NCBI GenBank assembly: GCA_034509925.1
Contig: CM067533.1
Coordinates: 3,300,535 to 3,364,534, forward strand
Source of the DNA: Hirudinaria manillensis
Lineage: Eukaryota > Annelida > Clitellata > Hirudinida > Hirudinidae
Direction of reading: 5' to 3'
DNA: 64,000 bases
Below are positions 47,989 through 61,098 of this stretch, piece by piece. Position numbers and translations under genes: made by a program. Numbering within the stretch: the first letter of the stretch is position 1; each line of letters starts with the position of its first letter. The notes under the pieces are model-generated. The model was not told the DNA's origin and searched no databases. It worked only from the letters and a program-made list of their open reading frames with translations.

Positions 47989-50011
47989 ATGATGAAAGTG
48001 AGGGTGAACGGGAGTAGTTCCAGGAGTTCCAGTGAGATTGATGTTCAGACCTCAGCTGTGTTCGTGACTGCAGCCAAGAGGAAGGCCTCCTACCATTACC
48101 AGGGTAATGCCACGCCTTCTCATTAATTATTCATGACCGTGTTTAATATTAATCAATTACCGTTCAATATCTTCCCACGTTTTACCCGATAATTAATATT
48201 CATGAGACTGGATTAATATTCATGGATTGGATTAATTATTAAAAATGTTTATTCAATTTGCATTAAAGAATGGGTGCCCGAATAAATTATTATGATTGAA
48301 ACACAAGAATCGGTCACCATGGAAACGAATAAATATTAAAATAAACAATAAATAAATAAATTATAAACTCGTGAAATTACGTCTGACGACGTGCTCCACG
48401 CATGTTGAGGAAAGAAAAATAATAAATGAGCAATATTGGCTCTGAATATGTTAATAAATATAATTTTATCGAATGTAATGTTATTTAATGCGTTGTAATT
48501 AATCAATTATTTTAAAAACTAATAATATTTAAATAATTAATAATTATTTTAAAACTAATTAATAATTATTTTAAAACTAATTAATTAATTAATAAATAAA
48601 AGATTGTTGAAATTGAACATTGAATTCTCTGAATGTTCTTCCATTGAAAAATGTGGTCATTGAGGGAAGGGCTTATAAATGCATAATCATTATGTGGCTA
48701 CTTTTCATTACCATATTCCAGCTTTAAGTACAAAAAGTACGCAGGCGGTATTAGTCTATAATTGATTTCGTGGACTGATTTAGAACATATTTTATTTAAT
48801 ACAATCAAAATTATTTTCATAAATAAACAAACCAATCAATAGATCAATCGATCAATCAATCAATCAATTGATCAATCGATCAGGAACAAGCCGGGGACTT
48901 CATAAATCTGTGAGCGAGCATCAATTTAAGAAGCACGTAGAAAAATTGACTCGGCTAAAATTTTTAATCCTCGAAATTAAAATTAAATGAATTAAAATTT
49001 CTAAATTATATAAAAATTATTCGGCAATATTTCCGAAGAGCTCTTAAGATGGACGTGACACAACAAATCAGACATCATTAACTCCCATTATTAACAAAAA
49101 AAAAAGTGATAATCTTAACCGGAACTGACACCGCATGTCACGTGCAGTGACGTCAGAGGGGCTTCCAATAAAGCGATGATAGTGATGATAGTAACGTTGA
49201 TAATGATACTTTATTAATGCCTTCACGATCCGATGTTCTTACAAGAAGGAAGTTGAAGGATCTCATCACAAAATGGATGATTGAACTGTCGATCATCGTG
49301 ATTGAACCGAATTCAATCAATCACTTGAACTGAATTCAATCAATCACTTGAACTGAATTCAATCAATCATATGAACTGAATGCCACCAATTGTTGATTAG
49401 GATTCGATTATTAGTCATGGAGTGTTATTATTTTATTTAATTATTAATTATTATAAATATTAATGTGAGTTATTATTTAATTATTACCATAATTTATTTA
49501 TTGATTTACTTGCTTACTTGTCATCGTAGTTGGAATAATCATCGTCGTCATGGTAACCACTGTCAACATCATCATCGTCATCATAACCACCACCGTCATC
49601 ATCATCGTCGTCGTCGTTATCTTCATCACCATCGATATTTTCCATGCCCGTCTGTTATTCGAAGGTCTTTGTAAACAAGTCAGGAACTCGAAGAGAGTTT
49701 TGAAAACAAAGGTCGCCATTTTCGTTATTAGAAATTAATTAGTTTCGAGCAGAGAAAATGTGAATTAAGAGAAAATATGAGTCAATAGAAGTGAATTTTG
49801 AAAACATTTCTTAAATTTGTAAATAAATAAATAACAAATAAATAAATAAACTACCGAAACAACTTTATTACTTATTAGTTATCATTAATAATAACAATAA
49901 TAACAATAATTACAAGAACAGATATGAGCCTATTACAGAACACAAAGCATGGAAGTTAAAAATAAATAAATAAATATTATTTTAAATAAATAAATAAACT
50001 ACCACTATAAC

Positions 50012-50048
<37 letters not shown>

Positions 50049-50288
50049 TATAAAAAATAAATATGAGCCTGTAACATCAGTAACAGCTCAGCAAACATGG
50101 AAGTTCATCTTCAATGGCGGACACGAGTCCTGAACGTTTGAAGTCAAAAGCGATGTTCTCATCAAAAGGACGCACACCTGAGTGGAATCTCCAACTTCAA
50201 TCGTTGCCCAATTATTTATAATTAATATTATTATAACCTGCGTGTATTATTATTACTATTATTATTGTTATTATTATTTTTATTATTG

Positions 50289-50329
<41 letters not shown>

Positions 50330-51650
50330 ATCATCATCGTTATTATTATTTTACTTATGTGAATTAATGTATGGAAGTATGAATTCTCTTCATTTAATCA
50401 TTGCAAATATTTTATTTTAATAAATTTTAAATAAATTTAATAATAATAATAACAATAATAATCGATTATACAATATTAATCAATTATTAATATAATTGCA
50501 TTAAAATGTACGAATGCAAACCAACATAATTTGAAACTTAATCCATAAGCGACACCAACCCGATGAAATGCATTTTAAAATTAAATCCAATAAATCAAGG
50601 GTGTAATTAGGAATTAATTAAGAATTAATTAAAATCATTTTTAAATTCTCTGAAAACAAAAAGTAAAGATTAAATTATTGATCGGAATTTTGTTGGATTC
50701 GTGATTAATGGAAATTAATTGGAAGTTAATTGCTTTAAAATATTAAATATTTGTTATATTAAATATTAAATATTTATTATTCAGAAGACATCCAGAAACC
50801 AGGTCTTGGATGTTGCGGTTGGTTGTTGACAGTCATTTCGTGGTTCCTCGTTTGCCTCACTTTCCCCGTCTCAATGTGTGTGTGCCTCAAGGTTAACGAC
50901 TCTTCTGTGTTTCCATGACGATATAATAATAATAATAATAGTAATACTAATAATAATAATTACAATAATAACAATAATTATAGTAATAATAATAATATTA
51001 ATTACAATAATAACAACAATAATAATAATAATAACATCCTCCGTAACTGACCATAAAATTATGTTCACGGATTCTTGCCACATGGATGCTTGGCGCCTGG
51101 ATTTTATGGAGAAGCACATTCCTTTGACTCTAATTCACCAACAACGATGATGACGACGACGACGATGTCATGACAACGATAATGATTTGATGATGACGAC
51201 GATGACGATTATGTCGATGATGTCGATGATGACGGTGATGATGATGACGATTGCGGTGATAATAATGTCGAAGATGACGGTGATGATGATGATGACGATG
51301 ATGATAATTTCGATGTTGACGGTGATTATGATGATGATGATGACGACTACAACGGCGCGGTGGTGATGGAGACGACGATGATGACATTCCCAGGACAGGT
51401 AATTGATTAAAAACTCCCGAATGAATGATTCAATGAATGAATGATGTGGCGCTGGCACGTGATTGTTTCATGAAAGTTCAATGAGATCGACAAACAGCAA
51501 CTCGCAACAATAATATTTCAATCAAAACATGCAATCAATTTTCATTGTTTTAATTTGTCAAAAATGACAAAATTAATTAACAAACTATTTAAGGTAATCA
51601 AAATATTTATTATTAATTTAAGAAATTTAATATTAATCTGTATTATTCAA

Positions 51651-51687
<37 letters not shown>

Positions 51688-51690
51688 TAA

Positions 51691-51752
<62 letters not shown>

Positions 51753-54700
51753 CTAAAAAAAAAATAATAATAGTTATAATAATGATAATAACAGCAACAG
51801 TTATAATAATAGAACCGACATAAATTAACATAATTTAGCACCAACATAATGGTTGAAGAACGATTGATTGCAGGTGGTGCAAGAATACGAAAGAGCGGTC
51901 ATATTTCGACTTGGCAGACTTTTATCGGGTGGATCGAAAGGACCAGGTGAGGCTTAAGAACAACTTGTGCTTGTTACAAGCACCTGCTTTTCAATCTGTG
52001 GGGGAAATCACCATTTTGTTTGAACTACCTGTCCCAATAATAATAATAATTATTATTATTATAATTATATATGTTATTATGATAAAAATTGTTACAGCAG
52101 CCATATTTAATTACATCAGCTGTAATGATGATGATGTTGATGATGGTGATGATGATGATGACGATGGCGGTAACGACTGTTGATTGAAACGATTGCAACG
52201 CGAACAATGAACGTGTTTCAATCATCTTCTTTCACCTGCACGTCCCACTAAAATCACCTCTCACTCTCTCCATTACGATCTCTCTCTTCAACCTGCCACA
52301 GCAAATTCAAACGATTGTCGAATTGATTGAGAAACGATTTTCATTTAGGATGTATTTTTGTTCGATTTTGAAAGAAATATAAATTAAATTAAATTAATTT
52401 ATTATTATGATTTAATAATTAATTTATGCGATTAAAACCATTAATCGTTGATAAATAATTATATAAAATAATAATAATAATAATTAATTAGTTAACTAAT
52501 TATAAAAAAATAATTAATAATGAATAAATATTATAAATAATTAAAATAATTATTTTGTCCAGGAATATTTTTCGTCCTTCCATGCATAGAGAGTTACACG
52601 AAAGTTGATTTGAGAACAGTTTCATTCGATGTTCCGCCACAGGAAGTGAGCAAATAATTCAGTGAATTAAACCGAATAATTCTTTTAATTCGGTGAAAAT
52701 AGTTCATTAAATCCATTGAATTCGTTCGCCAAGCGGCCATAGAATTAGTTTCAGCGCTGATCCGAATGTTAAACACAGTGTCAATCAGAGTTTTGGTTGA
52801 AATGATTGCAACGCGAACAATATTAATCAGAATGTGAGCCGCAGCATCAATCAGAATGTCAATCACAGCATCAATCAGAATGTCAATCACGGCATCAATC
52901 TCAATGTCAACCACCATCATCGATCAGAAAATCAATCAGAGCAATCAGAACGCCAATCACAATGTCAATCCTTTCCAGGTGCTGACGAAGGACAGCGTCA
53001 CCGTGTCCGTAGACGCCGTGGTGTACTACAGGGTCAGCAACGCCACGGTATCGGTGGCCAACGTGGAGAATGCCCACCACTCCACCAGACTACTTGCTCA
53101 AACAACCCTCAGAAACGTCCTCGGCACAAGGAACTTGTCTGAGATTTTGTCCGAAAGGGAATCCATATCAAGTGCTATGCAAGTAGGCAATTCAATCTTC
53201 GATAAGCGAATTAATATTATCAAATCAATTATGCAAATCAATTGCATGACAGTGACACATTACATGACACATAGGTGTAACCGAGGCCAGCTCATTAATA
53301 TTAATACATGCAAACAAGTTAAGTCATCATTATTATTAATGTTAATTTAATTGCAACCGCTCTCAACTGCAGGAAACTCTGGACGATGCCACGGAACACT
53401 GGGGAATCATGGTCGAAAGAGTCGAAATGTTTATTTCCTTTTCTCAACATTTTCCTCTTTTAGAACTCACGTTTTCTAAGTTTATTGCATTAAAAATATG
53501 TACTAATTAACATAAATTATTACAATATCAATGACCTAATTAATCGATAATGAATTTATTCGTTTAACCCGCAAAAGCGATAACTGATGACCAATGACAA
53601 GCCAGAAGAAGAAGAAAACAATTCAGAGCAAAAAGATGGACATGCGCACTTCGGTCATTTAAGATTTAAATTCCGATGAGCATTCCACCATCAGTCACGT
53701 ACGACTGCATTGCAACTGGAAACGGTGGATGATTAATGAGGTCATCGGGTGGACGGGTCATTAATAAGGTCATGTTATGGTCATAACAGGTCAAAATTAG
53801 GTCACAACAGGGTCATTAATAAGGTCACAATAAAGTCGTCAGATCCAGGATTCCAGGACTTGAAGCACTCGTTGAAAAAAAAGAGGATTTGAGGGGAATT
53901 TACCGTAGGAATGACATTTGATCAGAAGCCGAGTCTAAGTTGATTATGTTAATTTATGTTAATTTATGTTGATTATGTTGAATTGTGTTTACGTGTGACA
54001 CTCATTCATTATGCTAATGAGCTTTGTTGATCATTCGAATCCAGCAAAGATGTTCGACTGCCGATCCAACTCCAGCGTGCAATGGCAGCAGAAGCGGAAG
54101 CAACGAGGGAAGCCAAAGCCAAGGTATGGTTTAAAAGTTAATTTCAAGTGAAAATGGTTTCCACTTTTACAAATTTAAATGTCTTTGTTTTCAATTATTG
54201 TTTGTAATTTGATTGTAAATTGTTTTGAAATTATTTACTAGGAAATTGAAATTTAAAAAAAATATTTATTTGCATATATTGCATATATTTAAAAAATGTT
54301 GATTAGAAATTACACCCATTATAATATGTTATCCCCATTATAATCTGTTATCCCCATTATAATCTGTTATCCACATTACAATCTGTTATCCCCAATGTAA
54401 TCTGTTATATAATCTCTTATCCCCTGCGCAAGAATTCATTGAATCCAGTTTCAATTCTCTCCGCAAAATAAATGAATAAAGCCAATTATTCGAAAAGTAT
54501 TTTAAATTAATTAAATTTAAACTTTTAAAAAAGTCCATTAAATGAATTAAATGCCTGCTGGGCGATAATTGAAGGATTGAAGAATCTTGGGATAGAATGC
54601 GGTGGCGATACAAATTTAGCGTTTCAACTACAAATACATTAACGTAAAACTGCAATTACATTAAATACTGTAATTATGTAATAACATAATGATGATGACT

Positions 54701-57016
54701 CATAATGTTTATGATTAAAAGTTAATTAATTAATTAATTTAATTAATTAATCATTTTTTAGTTAATTAATTGAATAATAAAATAGATAACAAGTTATAAT
54801 CATATTTTATCGGGTACGTAATATAATAAATAATAAATAGTCAATAAATAGGTTATTTAACAGCAATAGTTTATTCTTTAAAATAGCGTTAAATTTATTT
54901 TTTTATTTTTAAATTCAGTTTAATTTTAGCATAATCTTTCAACAGTTACAAAACATCATGAGAACAACATTTTCAACATTTTCATTTCCAACCCAGCTAA
55001 ATGACTCCCAACATTAGCCATTAAAAAAATTCCGATTCCTTTGCATTGTTGCATTGTTGTTTTCATTTGTTGTTTGTGTTTCCTTGGAGATAACCATGGT
55101 TACGTCCGGTCAAAACAGTGGCACATCGTTCCAGGAATACATTCGAAAGTGACTCGCATCATTGGTTGTTTATAAGACAAGGATCATACAATGGTGCACG
55201 CCGATGATGTTTATAATGGCTGCTCTTTTTTTTCTTTCGATATAAAGTCTGCTCGTCTGTCAGGCCAAGAATTTCTATTTAAAGCTCAGACCTTGCAATA
55301 ATCTGGTATTATAGGTTTATAACCCATCAGCAACCCATACGAGGGAAGAGTAGACGAAAGAAATTTTGAGATTCTAAATCATGTTTTCATATTTGCGGTG
55401 GATAAAAATGTTTGGACCATGTCTTCCCATAAATCTTAATAACAACATAATACAATATAATAAACAATATAATATAAAAAATATTAAATAGTAATAAGAT
55501 ATCGTAATATTATCTATTAACAATGACAAGCTCAGATTTGTTTGGTATATACACTCACTAATATAAAATGTACAGGGCTTGTATTCATTTGACTTGATGG
55601 TTGATAATATCATCTCAATCACATCTAATATAATGTCCATATATGATTGATACCTGATCATCAAATATATGTCCAAACAGTCAAATCTCGTTACTGTGCC
55701 ACCTGTCGGGACCGAGTCAAAAGCGAGAGTGGCATAGTAGTGAGGTGGCATAGTATTGAGGTGGCATAGATTTGAACGTATTTGATTGGTATCTGATATT
55801 TGATTTGGTTGGTGCTTTAAAAAGGTTTCAAAGTTGAATCAGTTGCAAGAAAATGGAACATTTCTGCTTCCACAGCATCACCAACGGTTGCTTTGTTCAA
55901 ATCTTTAGGATTGCAGTTGACTTGCTGTGGCAGTAAAGTTATTGATCACATGGAAAGTTACAATTACTAAATATAATAACTTACAGCTAATTAACATAAT
56001 TAATTATAATCAACAAACACGTGATTGTGTTTACACTTAATATGCATGAATAATTGTAATTAATTAACATAATGAATTGCATTGGCATAAATTTCAAGAC
56101 TTTTCTCAATTGAATTTTTAAGTGCATTTAATTGGCGCGTTTCCAAAAAAAGAAAACCAGAGGTTCGTTGATCACGTGACTCGAACTTGCTACCTGAAGT
56201 GGATATTGATTTCTGGGGATTTAAATTCAGCAACTCATATCGTCCATATTGAAAAACTGTTATTATTATTATTATTAAAAATTACTAATACTAATAAAAA
56301 ATACCCATGTCATTAATAATAATATTATTATTTCGCATCGAATTAATCTGGAATAATGGAAATGATCCATTTTGTCAAATAATTTGCACTTTGATTATCC
56401 ATCCGCTCGAAGATCAAGCAATTGCTGGAGCAATATTTGCGGTAGTCATGACCACGGGCGTGGTTGTCATGACGATGAATTTGAAGAGAACTACTTGTTT
56501 TTATCACGTAAAGAATCCGAAGTGTTCGAGTAATTTTTTTTTAGTAATTTGGAACCGAAATGAAAACGTAACGTAATTTAGCGCCTAATTATATAACAAA
56601 GACACGAAATGCAAATCTTTTGAAAGTAAAAACTTTGATATACTTGTAGCAGGATAAATAGATTAAAATGGATTAAAATGAATTTATTTAAATTATAAAT
56701 TCAATTAAAAATAGATTGATATAATTTAGAAATCAAATTAAAAATAGATTGATTGTAATTGAAACGAAAAGTGGATAATAAAAGCCAGAATTGCTCTTTT
56801 CGCTGACGGCAGGTCATTGCAGCAGAAGGCGAGCACAGAGCCGCTCGCGCCTTGAAGGAGGCTTCTGACGTCATCAACAGATCATCATCAGCACTCCAAC
56901 TGAGATACCTTCAGACTCTCAACACGATATCAGCTGAGAAAAATTCGACCATAATTTTTCCACTACCCATCGAAATACTGACCCATTTCATCAAGGATGG
57001 AAAACGCCCGCTATGA
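47989..57016 (+). CDS. Stomatin / band-7 (SPFH) membrane protein
   Basis: Eight exons: 47989..48103, 50785..50891, 51874..51946, 52563..52645, 52979..53182, 53373..53428, 54045..54123, 56813..57016. They total 921 nt, 306 aa (human stomatin 288), all phases consistent. Stomatins are monotopic membrane proteins that form oligomeric rings and regulate ion channels. After a Ser-rich N-terminus comes a hydrophobic hairpin at about residues 50-73, with the conserved hairpin proline at about 66. The SPFH domain follows: EYERAVIFRLGRLL, DLRTVSFDVPPQE, VLTKDSVTVSVDAVVYYRV, RLLAQTTLRNVLGTRNLSEI, VEIKDVRLPIQLQRAMAAEA, and the C-terminal ALQLRYLQTLNTISAEKNS and IIFPLPIEIL. It is closer to STOM/STOML3/MEC-2 than to STOML2. 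There are two adjacent ATGs (47989 and 47992). Upstream non-coding or coding exons may exist. The introns are loaded with microsatellites. Confidence 0.93.
48313..48326. promoter_or_regulatory. RFX X-box-like palindrome in stomatin intron 1
   Basis: GTCACCATGGAAAC fits the X-box pattern RYYNYY-N2-RRNRAC on both halves. Its intronic position makes the role uncertain. Confidence 0.3.
49301..49380. repeat. 23-bp minisatellite, about 3 copies
   Basis: The unit CACTTGAACTGAATTCAATC (plus AAT, 23 bp) is repeated, with a partial first copy and a diverged last copy, in stomatin intron 1. Confidence 0.9.
51130..51380. repeat. Interrupted (GAT)n/(GAC)n tract in stomatin intron 2
   Basis: A long, degenerate trinucleotide tract of GATGATGAC-type units. 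It creates false His-rich and Ile/Val-rich open frames on both strands. Related tracts lie at 47880..47977, 49540..49640 and 52120..52175. Confidence 0.9.
51650..51790. repeat. (AAT)n microsatellite in stomatin intron 2
   Basis: An AAT array with short GATAAT and A-rich interruptions. The Tyr/Ile-rich minus-strand frames here are artefacts of the repeat. Confidence 0.95.
52828..52915. repeat. 24-bp minisatellite just upstream of stomatin exon 5
   Basis: The unit AATCAGAATGTCAATCACAG (plus CATC, 24 bp) is repeated about 3.5 times, with decayed units continuing up to the acceptor at 52978. Because the unit is a multiple of three the reading frame stays open, as noted in the findings. Confidence 0.9.
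53740..53827 (+). repeat. Array of eight GGTCA half-sites at about 11-bp spacing
   Basis: GGTCA begins at 53740, 53756, 53768, 53779, 53789, 53800, 53811 and 53823, in one orientation, in stomatin intron 6. The spacers vary in sequence. It is either a degenerate minisatellite or a cluster of nuclear-receptor half-sites. Confidence 0.8.
54318..54424. repeat. 19-bp minisatellite in stomatin intron 7
   Basis: The unit ATTATAATCTGTTATCCCC is repeated about five times, with single-base variants and one shortened unit near the end. Confidence 0.92.
55679..55777. mobile_element. Small pogo/Tigger-like MITE in stomatin intron 7
   Basis: It begins CAGTCAAATCTCGTTACTG, a typical pogo/Tigger end, and contains GCCACCTGTCGGGACCGAG and three GTGGCATAG(TAGTGAG)-type units. 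It ends with CATAGATTTGAACG, a partial inverse of the start. It shares its core with the two fragments around the relic at 33.3-33.9 kb. Confidence 0.6.
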
Positions 57017-57937
57017 AATCTGCCAACAAACATCGCGATCGCCACTCAAGACCATCACATTGAATCATTAACACGGCAAACATCGTTATCAACACTCTCT
57101 TCATCGTTATCGTCGTCCTGATTTTTACTTGAATCTCTCCTCAATAATCGTTTTTCACTGATAAGCTTATCGTTCAATGGACTTGTTCATCACGAATTCT
57201 TCCAACCTGTGCTGAGACACGTAGGCAGAAGTTGTTTGCAAATCACCTAACTCCGATTTCTATCACACGAGCACACTTTCCATCTCGTTAGCTACGACAT
57301 ATCACGCCAGAGTTGTTTGATGTACAAATTACTTCCGACGATGTTTAACAATTTTTTTCTTTATTGTTTCTATTTATAACTACGAGTAGCAATATTTCTT
57401 AAATCTTTAGATTTTCCCTCGTGAATCTGAAAAAAAGGAAAAGTATCGACATTCACAACGTTTAATTTAATTTAACTTTTAGTCCTTTTTTACAATTTTC
57501 GCTGACGCAACAGAAAAATGATCCGAAAATCGAATTGTTTCGAGGAACGAAAAATATATTTATGCTGACAAAAAATTGTCGGAGATTTGAGCCATGAAAT
57601 AACATTCGATGCATCAATAGGTGATTGTCTGTTGGTTTAAAAACTTTACATCTATTAAATGTAGATATAAACATCTTCTTTATCTACATCTGACGTCATG
57701 GCGCAATAATTCTAAAGCGAGTTAGCCATGCAAAGCATTGCTTTTTCTAGATTTTAGGCTACCATTTACTGTGTTAAATTAAGTGAGCAAAAGCATTTGA
57801 AAGCCTAAAAATGGTTTCTAAATTAGAAGCTTACATTAACAAAGTCATAGAAGGAACTCTTATATGAACTAAAAATGTGACATTAAAAATCTGTGGAAAC
57901 TGCTTAGAAGTCAAATTTCATTTATAAGCTTAGGAAA
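57017..57937. other. Convergent intergenic region, stomatin / DRC9
   Basis: Presumed 3' UTRs. No coding segment, RNA gene or repeat of note is recognised. Confidence 0.5.
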
Positions 57938-60900
57938 CTATTTATATTTTGAAGGTTTGTTGGGTTTAATCTTGGCAAGGCTCTTCTTCCTTCTGGTTTT
58001 ACTTTTTGGTTTGTAAGGTCCAAGATGTCTCCTTACCATGACACCTCTCCACCAACATTGAATCTGCAAAATTCCATGTTCAATTGTTTATTCAGAGCAA
58101 ACAAATGTATTTTAGTTTTTTTTTGTAATTGCTCTAAAATATTAAATTTAATTGAATGAGCAATAATTAAAATAGTTAAAGAATTATTTAAATTTTATGA
58201 CTAAAACGAAACATTTGCACAAACTTTGACAGCAGCCTGATTTTGTGTTGCTTCCATTTGAAGCTTCCTTCTCATCTTCTCTTTCTCTACTCTGTCCTCC
58301 ACCACCACCTTCTCGCATTCGCGGTACTTCAATAAATTGTCTTTATTCATGCTTGGCAATAATTATTTGTTAATTGATGCCATTATTTATATTTATCAAC
58401 AGTTTAATATAGTAAAATGATTTTTCTTTTCTGGGAAATTTTAGAGAGTTCGGTCCCAAATATTTTAAAGTTCAACAATAATATTTGTTTAAGAAACTGA
58501 TAGGTTCCATCAGCAGATAATATCCCTGCTTGATTTTATTAGCAGTGGTGAACACCAAAACAAATAATTACTATAACAAAGTAATAACAACAATAATAAT
58601 AATAATAATAAATAAAGAAAATCATGTTCAAAATGGGGAATCACATTTAAGATCAAACTAAAACTCAACCAACGTTATGCAAAAGTTCCTGAAGTCTTTC
58701 TGCATCCCTCGACCTCGAAGCCTTCAGTCCATCGAGTTCTCGTTGCTTTTCAGAAATTTCTTTTTCACATTTTGCAGCCCAGGACTCCAACTTCTCTTTG
58801 ATTTTCTGAACAGATTTTCATTTTTTTTACTTAATTTATTTATTAATCCATAAATTGTTGATCAAATGGATTAAGTGCATAATAAATTTATATTTGAATA
58901 TTTATCTTGTTAATTACTTTGATTGCATAAAATATAATGCATTTGATTGGCTGTCATCATGGCATCGTAAATGCAGGTATTTCATATTGAGACCAATTTC
59001 AATAATTTTAGAATTTTTTGAGATTATATATTTAAATTAAATTATGATCATTTGTGACTTATTTGTTAAAATAAAACCAACTTTGGTGTGGTTTCTCAAG
59101 AAAGAAGTCATCTCGGCATTGATTCGGTTCTCGTCTTCCAACTTGAGCTTCATTTCCTTTGTCAGGCATTAAATAAAATTTACAATTGACATCGTAAATT
59201 CATCAGCACCGATACGATGTTGCAACCGACTTCGTATTTCAAAAAGCATGTTTCCTAACAGGTGTTTTGCTTATTTCTGGGATTTTGGGCAGGAGGTATA
59301 TAATTACAAAATTTAATTTTTAAATTTTGAGAGATTTGATTTGTTGAGCTTAAGTTAATAAATAATTTATTTTATTAAAACGAGTTAGCAGAATAATTAA
59401 ATTTGAGTATAAGCTAACTTTTTTAGTTAAGGCAAATTATCTTAAGCATGATAACATAATTCCTAAGTGACATTACTTTGGGTTAATTAGGCTGGTGCAA
59501 ATCACTACCAACTTTATTTTTTATTTCGAACCCCTCAAGATGTCGCCCACGCAATTGCGGATCAATTTTCAATCACTTACTTATTGTGATTAATATTCTG
59601 ACATCTAGCGAACACTTTGGACAACATATGCTGATGTAAAAAGTGGTATGTGAAAGACATTGAAATTGTTTGAAATTAAGCAGTCGTTTGAAACAAATAC
59701 AAGATTTGTCGTCATTTTTCGTTTTAAGAATACCCAAGGTAATTTATCTTATGTTTTAAATCAAACACCACTGCTTAAAGACCAAATTAAGACCAAATGA
59801 TGTTCACAGCATGCACCTCGGATATTGCCGTACCAATTCGAGGTTGATTTCTTGGGTCTGGTCGGGACTGGAAGTGTTTGACATTTTAAAGTTTAACGTT
59901 TGAACTTGGGGAATTAAGAATTGAAATGTGGATTATTGAGGTGGCATGAATTGCATGGCACAAGAGGAAAGCTTTCCATTTATATTTCATTTTAGATTTT
60001 AGTTACTCCAGCCTAACTAATGGCACCATTTGATCTGTCAAAAAACGGAATAAACAGTACCTCGACCGATGATTTGCAAGTATTTTCTTCAATTTGACAC
60101 CTTTTCTGCGCCATTCTCAAATCGACCTCCGAGGACCTCGAAAAGTAGTCTTCTTCCGCAGCGAACTTGAATTTCATCTCCTGCATCTGGTCCTCCAGGT
60201 GAGCGCAGACGATCCTCCGTTTCTGAAGCTCTTCTTGCTTCCTTTTCTTTAAGTTTTGGATTTGAAGCTTTAATTGATCAATTCTGCCTTCACTTTCAGT
60301 TCTAAAGGTGTAAATATTTATGCAAGTCTGTAAACATAGAACCACCAATAAAGTCTAAATCAATTTTGAAATAATATAGTGATAACAATGATAGCACTAA
60401 TTAATTATCAACAACATTATCATCAAACTGTCAAATGTTCAAAAGATTGTAAAAGAAAATATGCATTCTGGCATTCTGAACATGAAGCAATTGAAATAAA
60501 TTTAAATTTCTAACTTCACATCTGCTCTTTCCCAGAAGGAATAATTTAATTTTTCATTTTCCAAATATCTACTCAAAACATTAAAACTATTTTTCTCCAG
60601 AATTTCACATCTTGTCCTTTCCAAAAGATTCCTTAGAATACTACTGAAAACAAATAGAATTTAAATGGATTAACATTTATTATTAATGCTTTAATTACAA
60701 GCAGAACAAACTTACTTTTCTAAATTATCAGCTCTTGCTTTGTTTGCTCTTTTGTCCAGAGTCTGCATTGATATATTGATATATGTTGAGGTTGTAAATA
60801 AATATTGAGGTTTGATTTCTTCCATTAAACTAATAAAATATTAACAAGTTTACCCCAGAGCAGGGTGTTACTGATCTTGGTTGTAAACATTTCAAAATGT

Positions 60901-60961
60901 CCAACTGGTTGATGGCATCTTCCAGCACAACGCTCACGTAAAGAGATTCCACTGTATTCAT
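57938..60961 (-). CDS. IQCG: Dynein regulatory complex subunit 9 (IQCG-like)
   Basis: Eight exons, 5' to 3': 60854..60961, 60716..60762, 60515..60643, 60061..60301, 59082..59156, 58674..58805, 58225..58326, 57938..58063. The sum is 960 nt, 319 aa, with consistent phases. The protein is mostly charged coiled coil (QLKLQIQNLKKRKQEELQKR, KIKEKLESWAAKCEKEISEK, YRECEKVVVEDRVEKEKMRR) and ends in one IQ motif, IQCWWRGVMVRR at about residues 279-290, then a Lys/Arg-rich tail. This matches DRC9/IQCG, a subunit of the nexin-dynein regulatory complex in motile cilia and flagella, whose IQ motif can bind calmodulin. The N-terminal ESLYVSVVLEDAINQLDIL also fits the family. Human IQCG is about 443 aa, so this form is short at the N-terminus or a 5' exon is missing. 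DRC10/IQCD is the nearest alternative. Confidence 0.85.
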
Positions 60962-61084
60962 TTCATCCGATCCTCCAGTTATATTTTTAAGTTAATAAAA
61001 CTGGAATTTTATAAATTTTATTCTTAAATGAGATGATTCCCTCCAACAAACTGAACGCTCCAACATGTAGGGCCCTATCTTGAG

Positions 61085-61098
61085 GTTGTCATAACAAC
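61085..61098. promoter_or_regulatory. RFX X-box-like site, DRC9 side
   Basis: GTTGTCATAACAAC is an almost perfect palindrome fitting RYYNYY-N2-RRNRAC, 124 bp upstream of the DRC9 start codon. RFX factors bind such sites at ciliary genes. Confidence 0.5.

Noticed and set aside
49465..51458. His-rich, Ile/Val-rich and Met-rich frames on both strands
   Set aside because: All come from (GAT)n, (ATC)n and (AAT)n tracts in stomatin introns.
52834..53142. Asn/Ser-rich frame with repeated SINQNVNH units
   Set aside because: It reads the minisatellite in a frame different from stomatin exon 5. The alternative frame from 52856 is the one that joins in frame.
49301..54424. Tandem arrays considered as CRISPR
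   Set aside because: The units are contiguous with no unique spacers, and the genome is eukaryotic.
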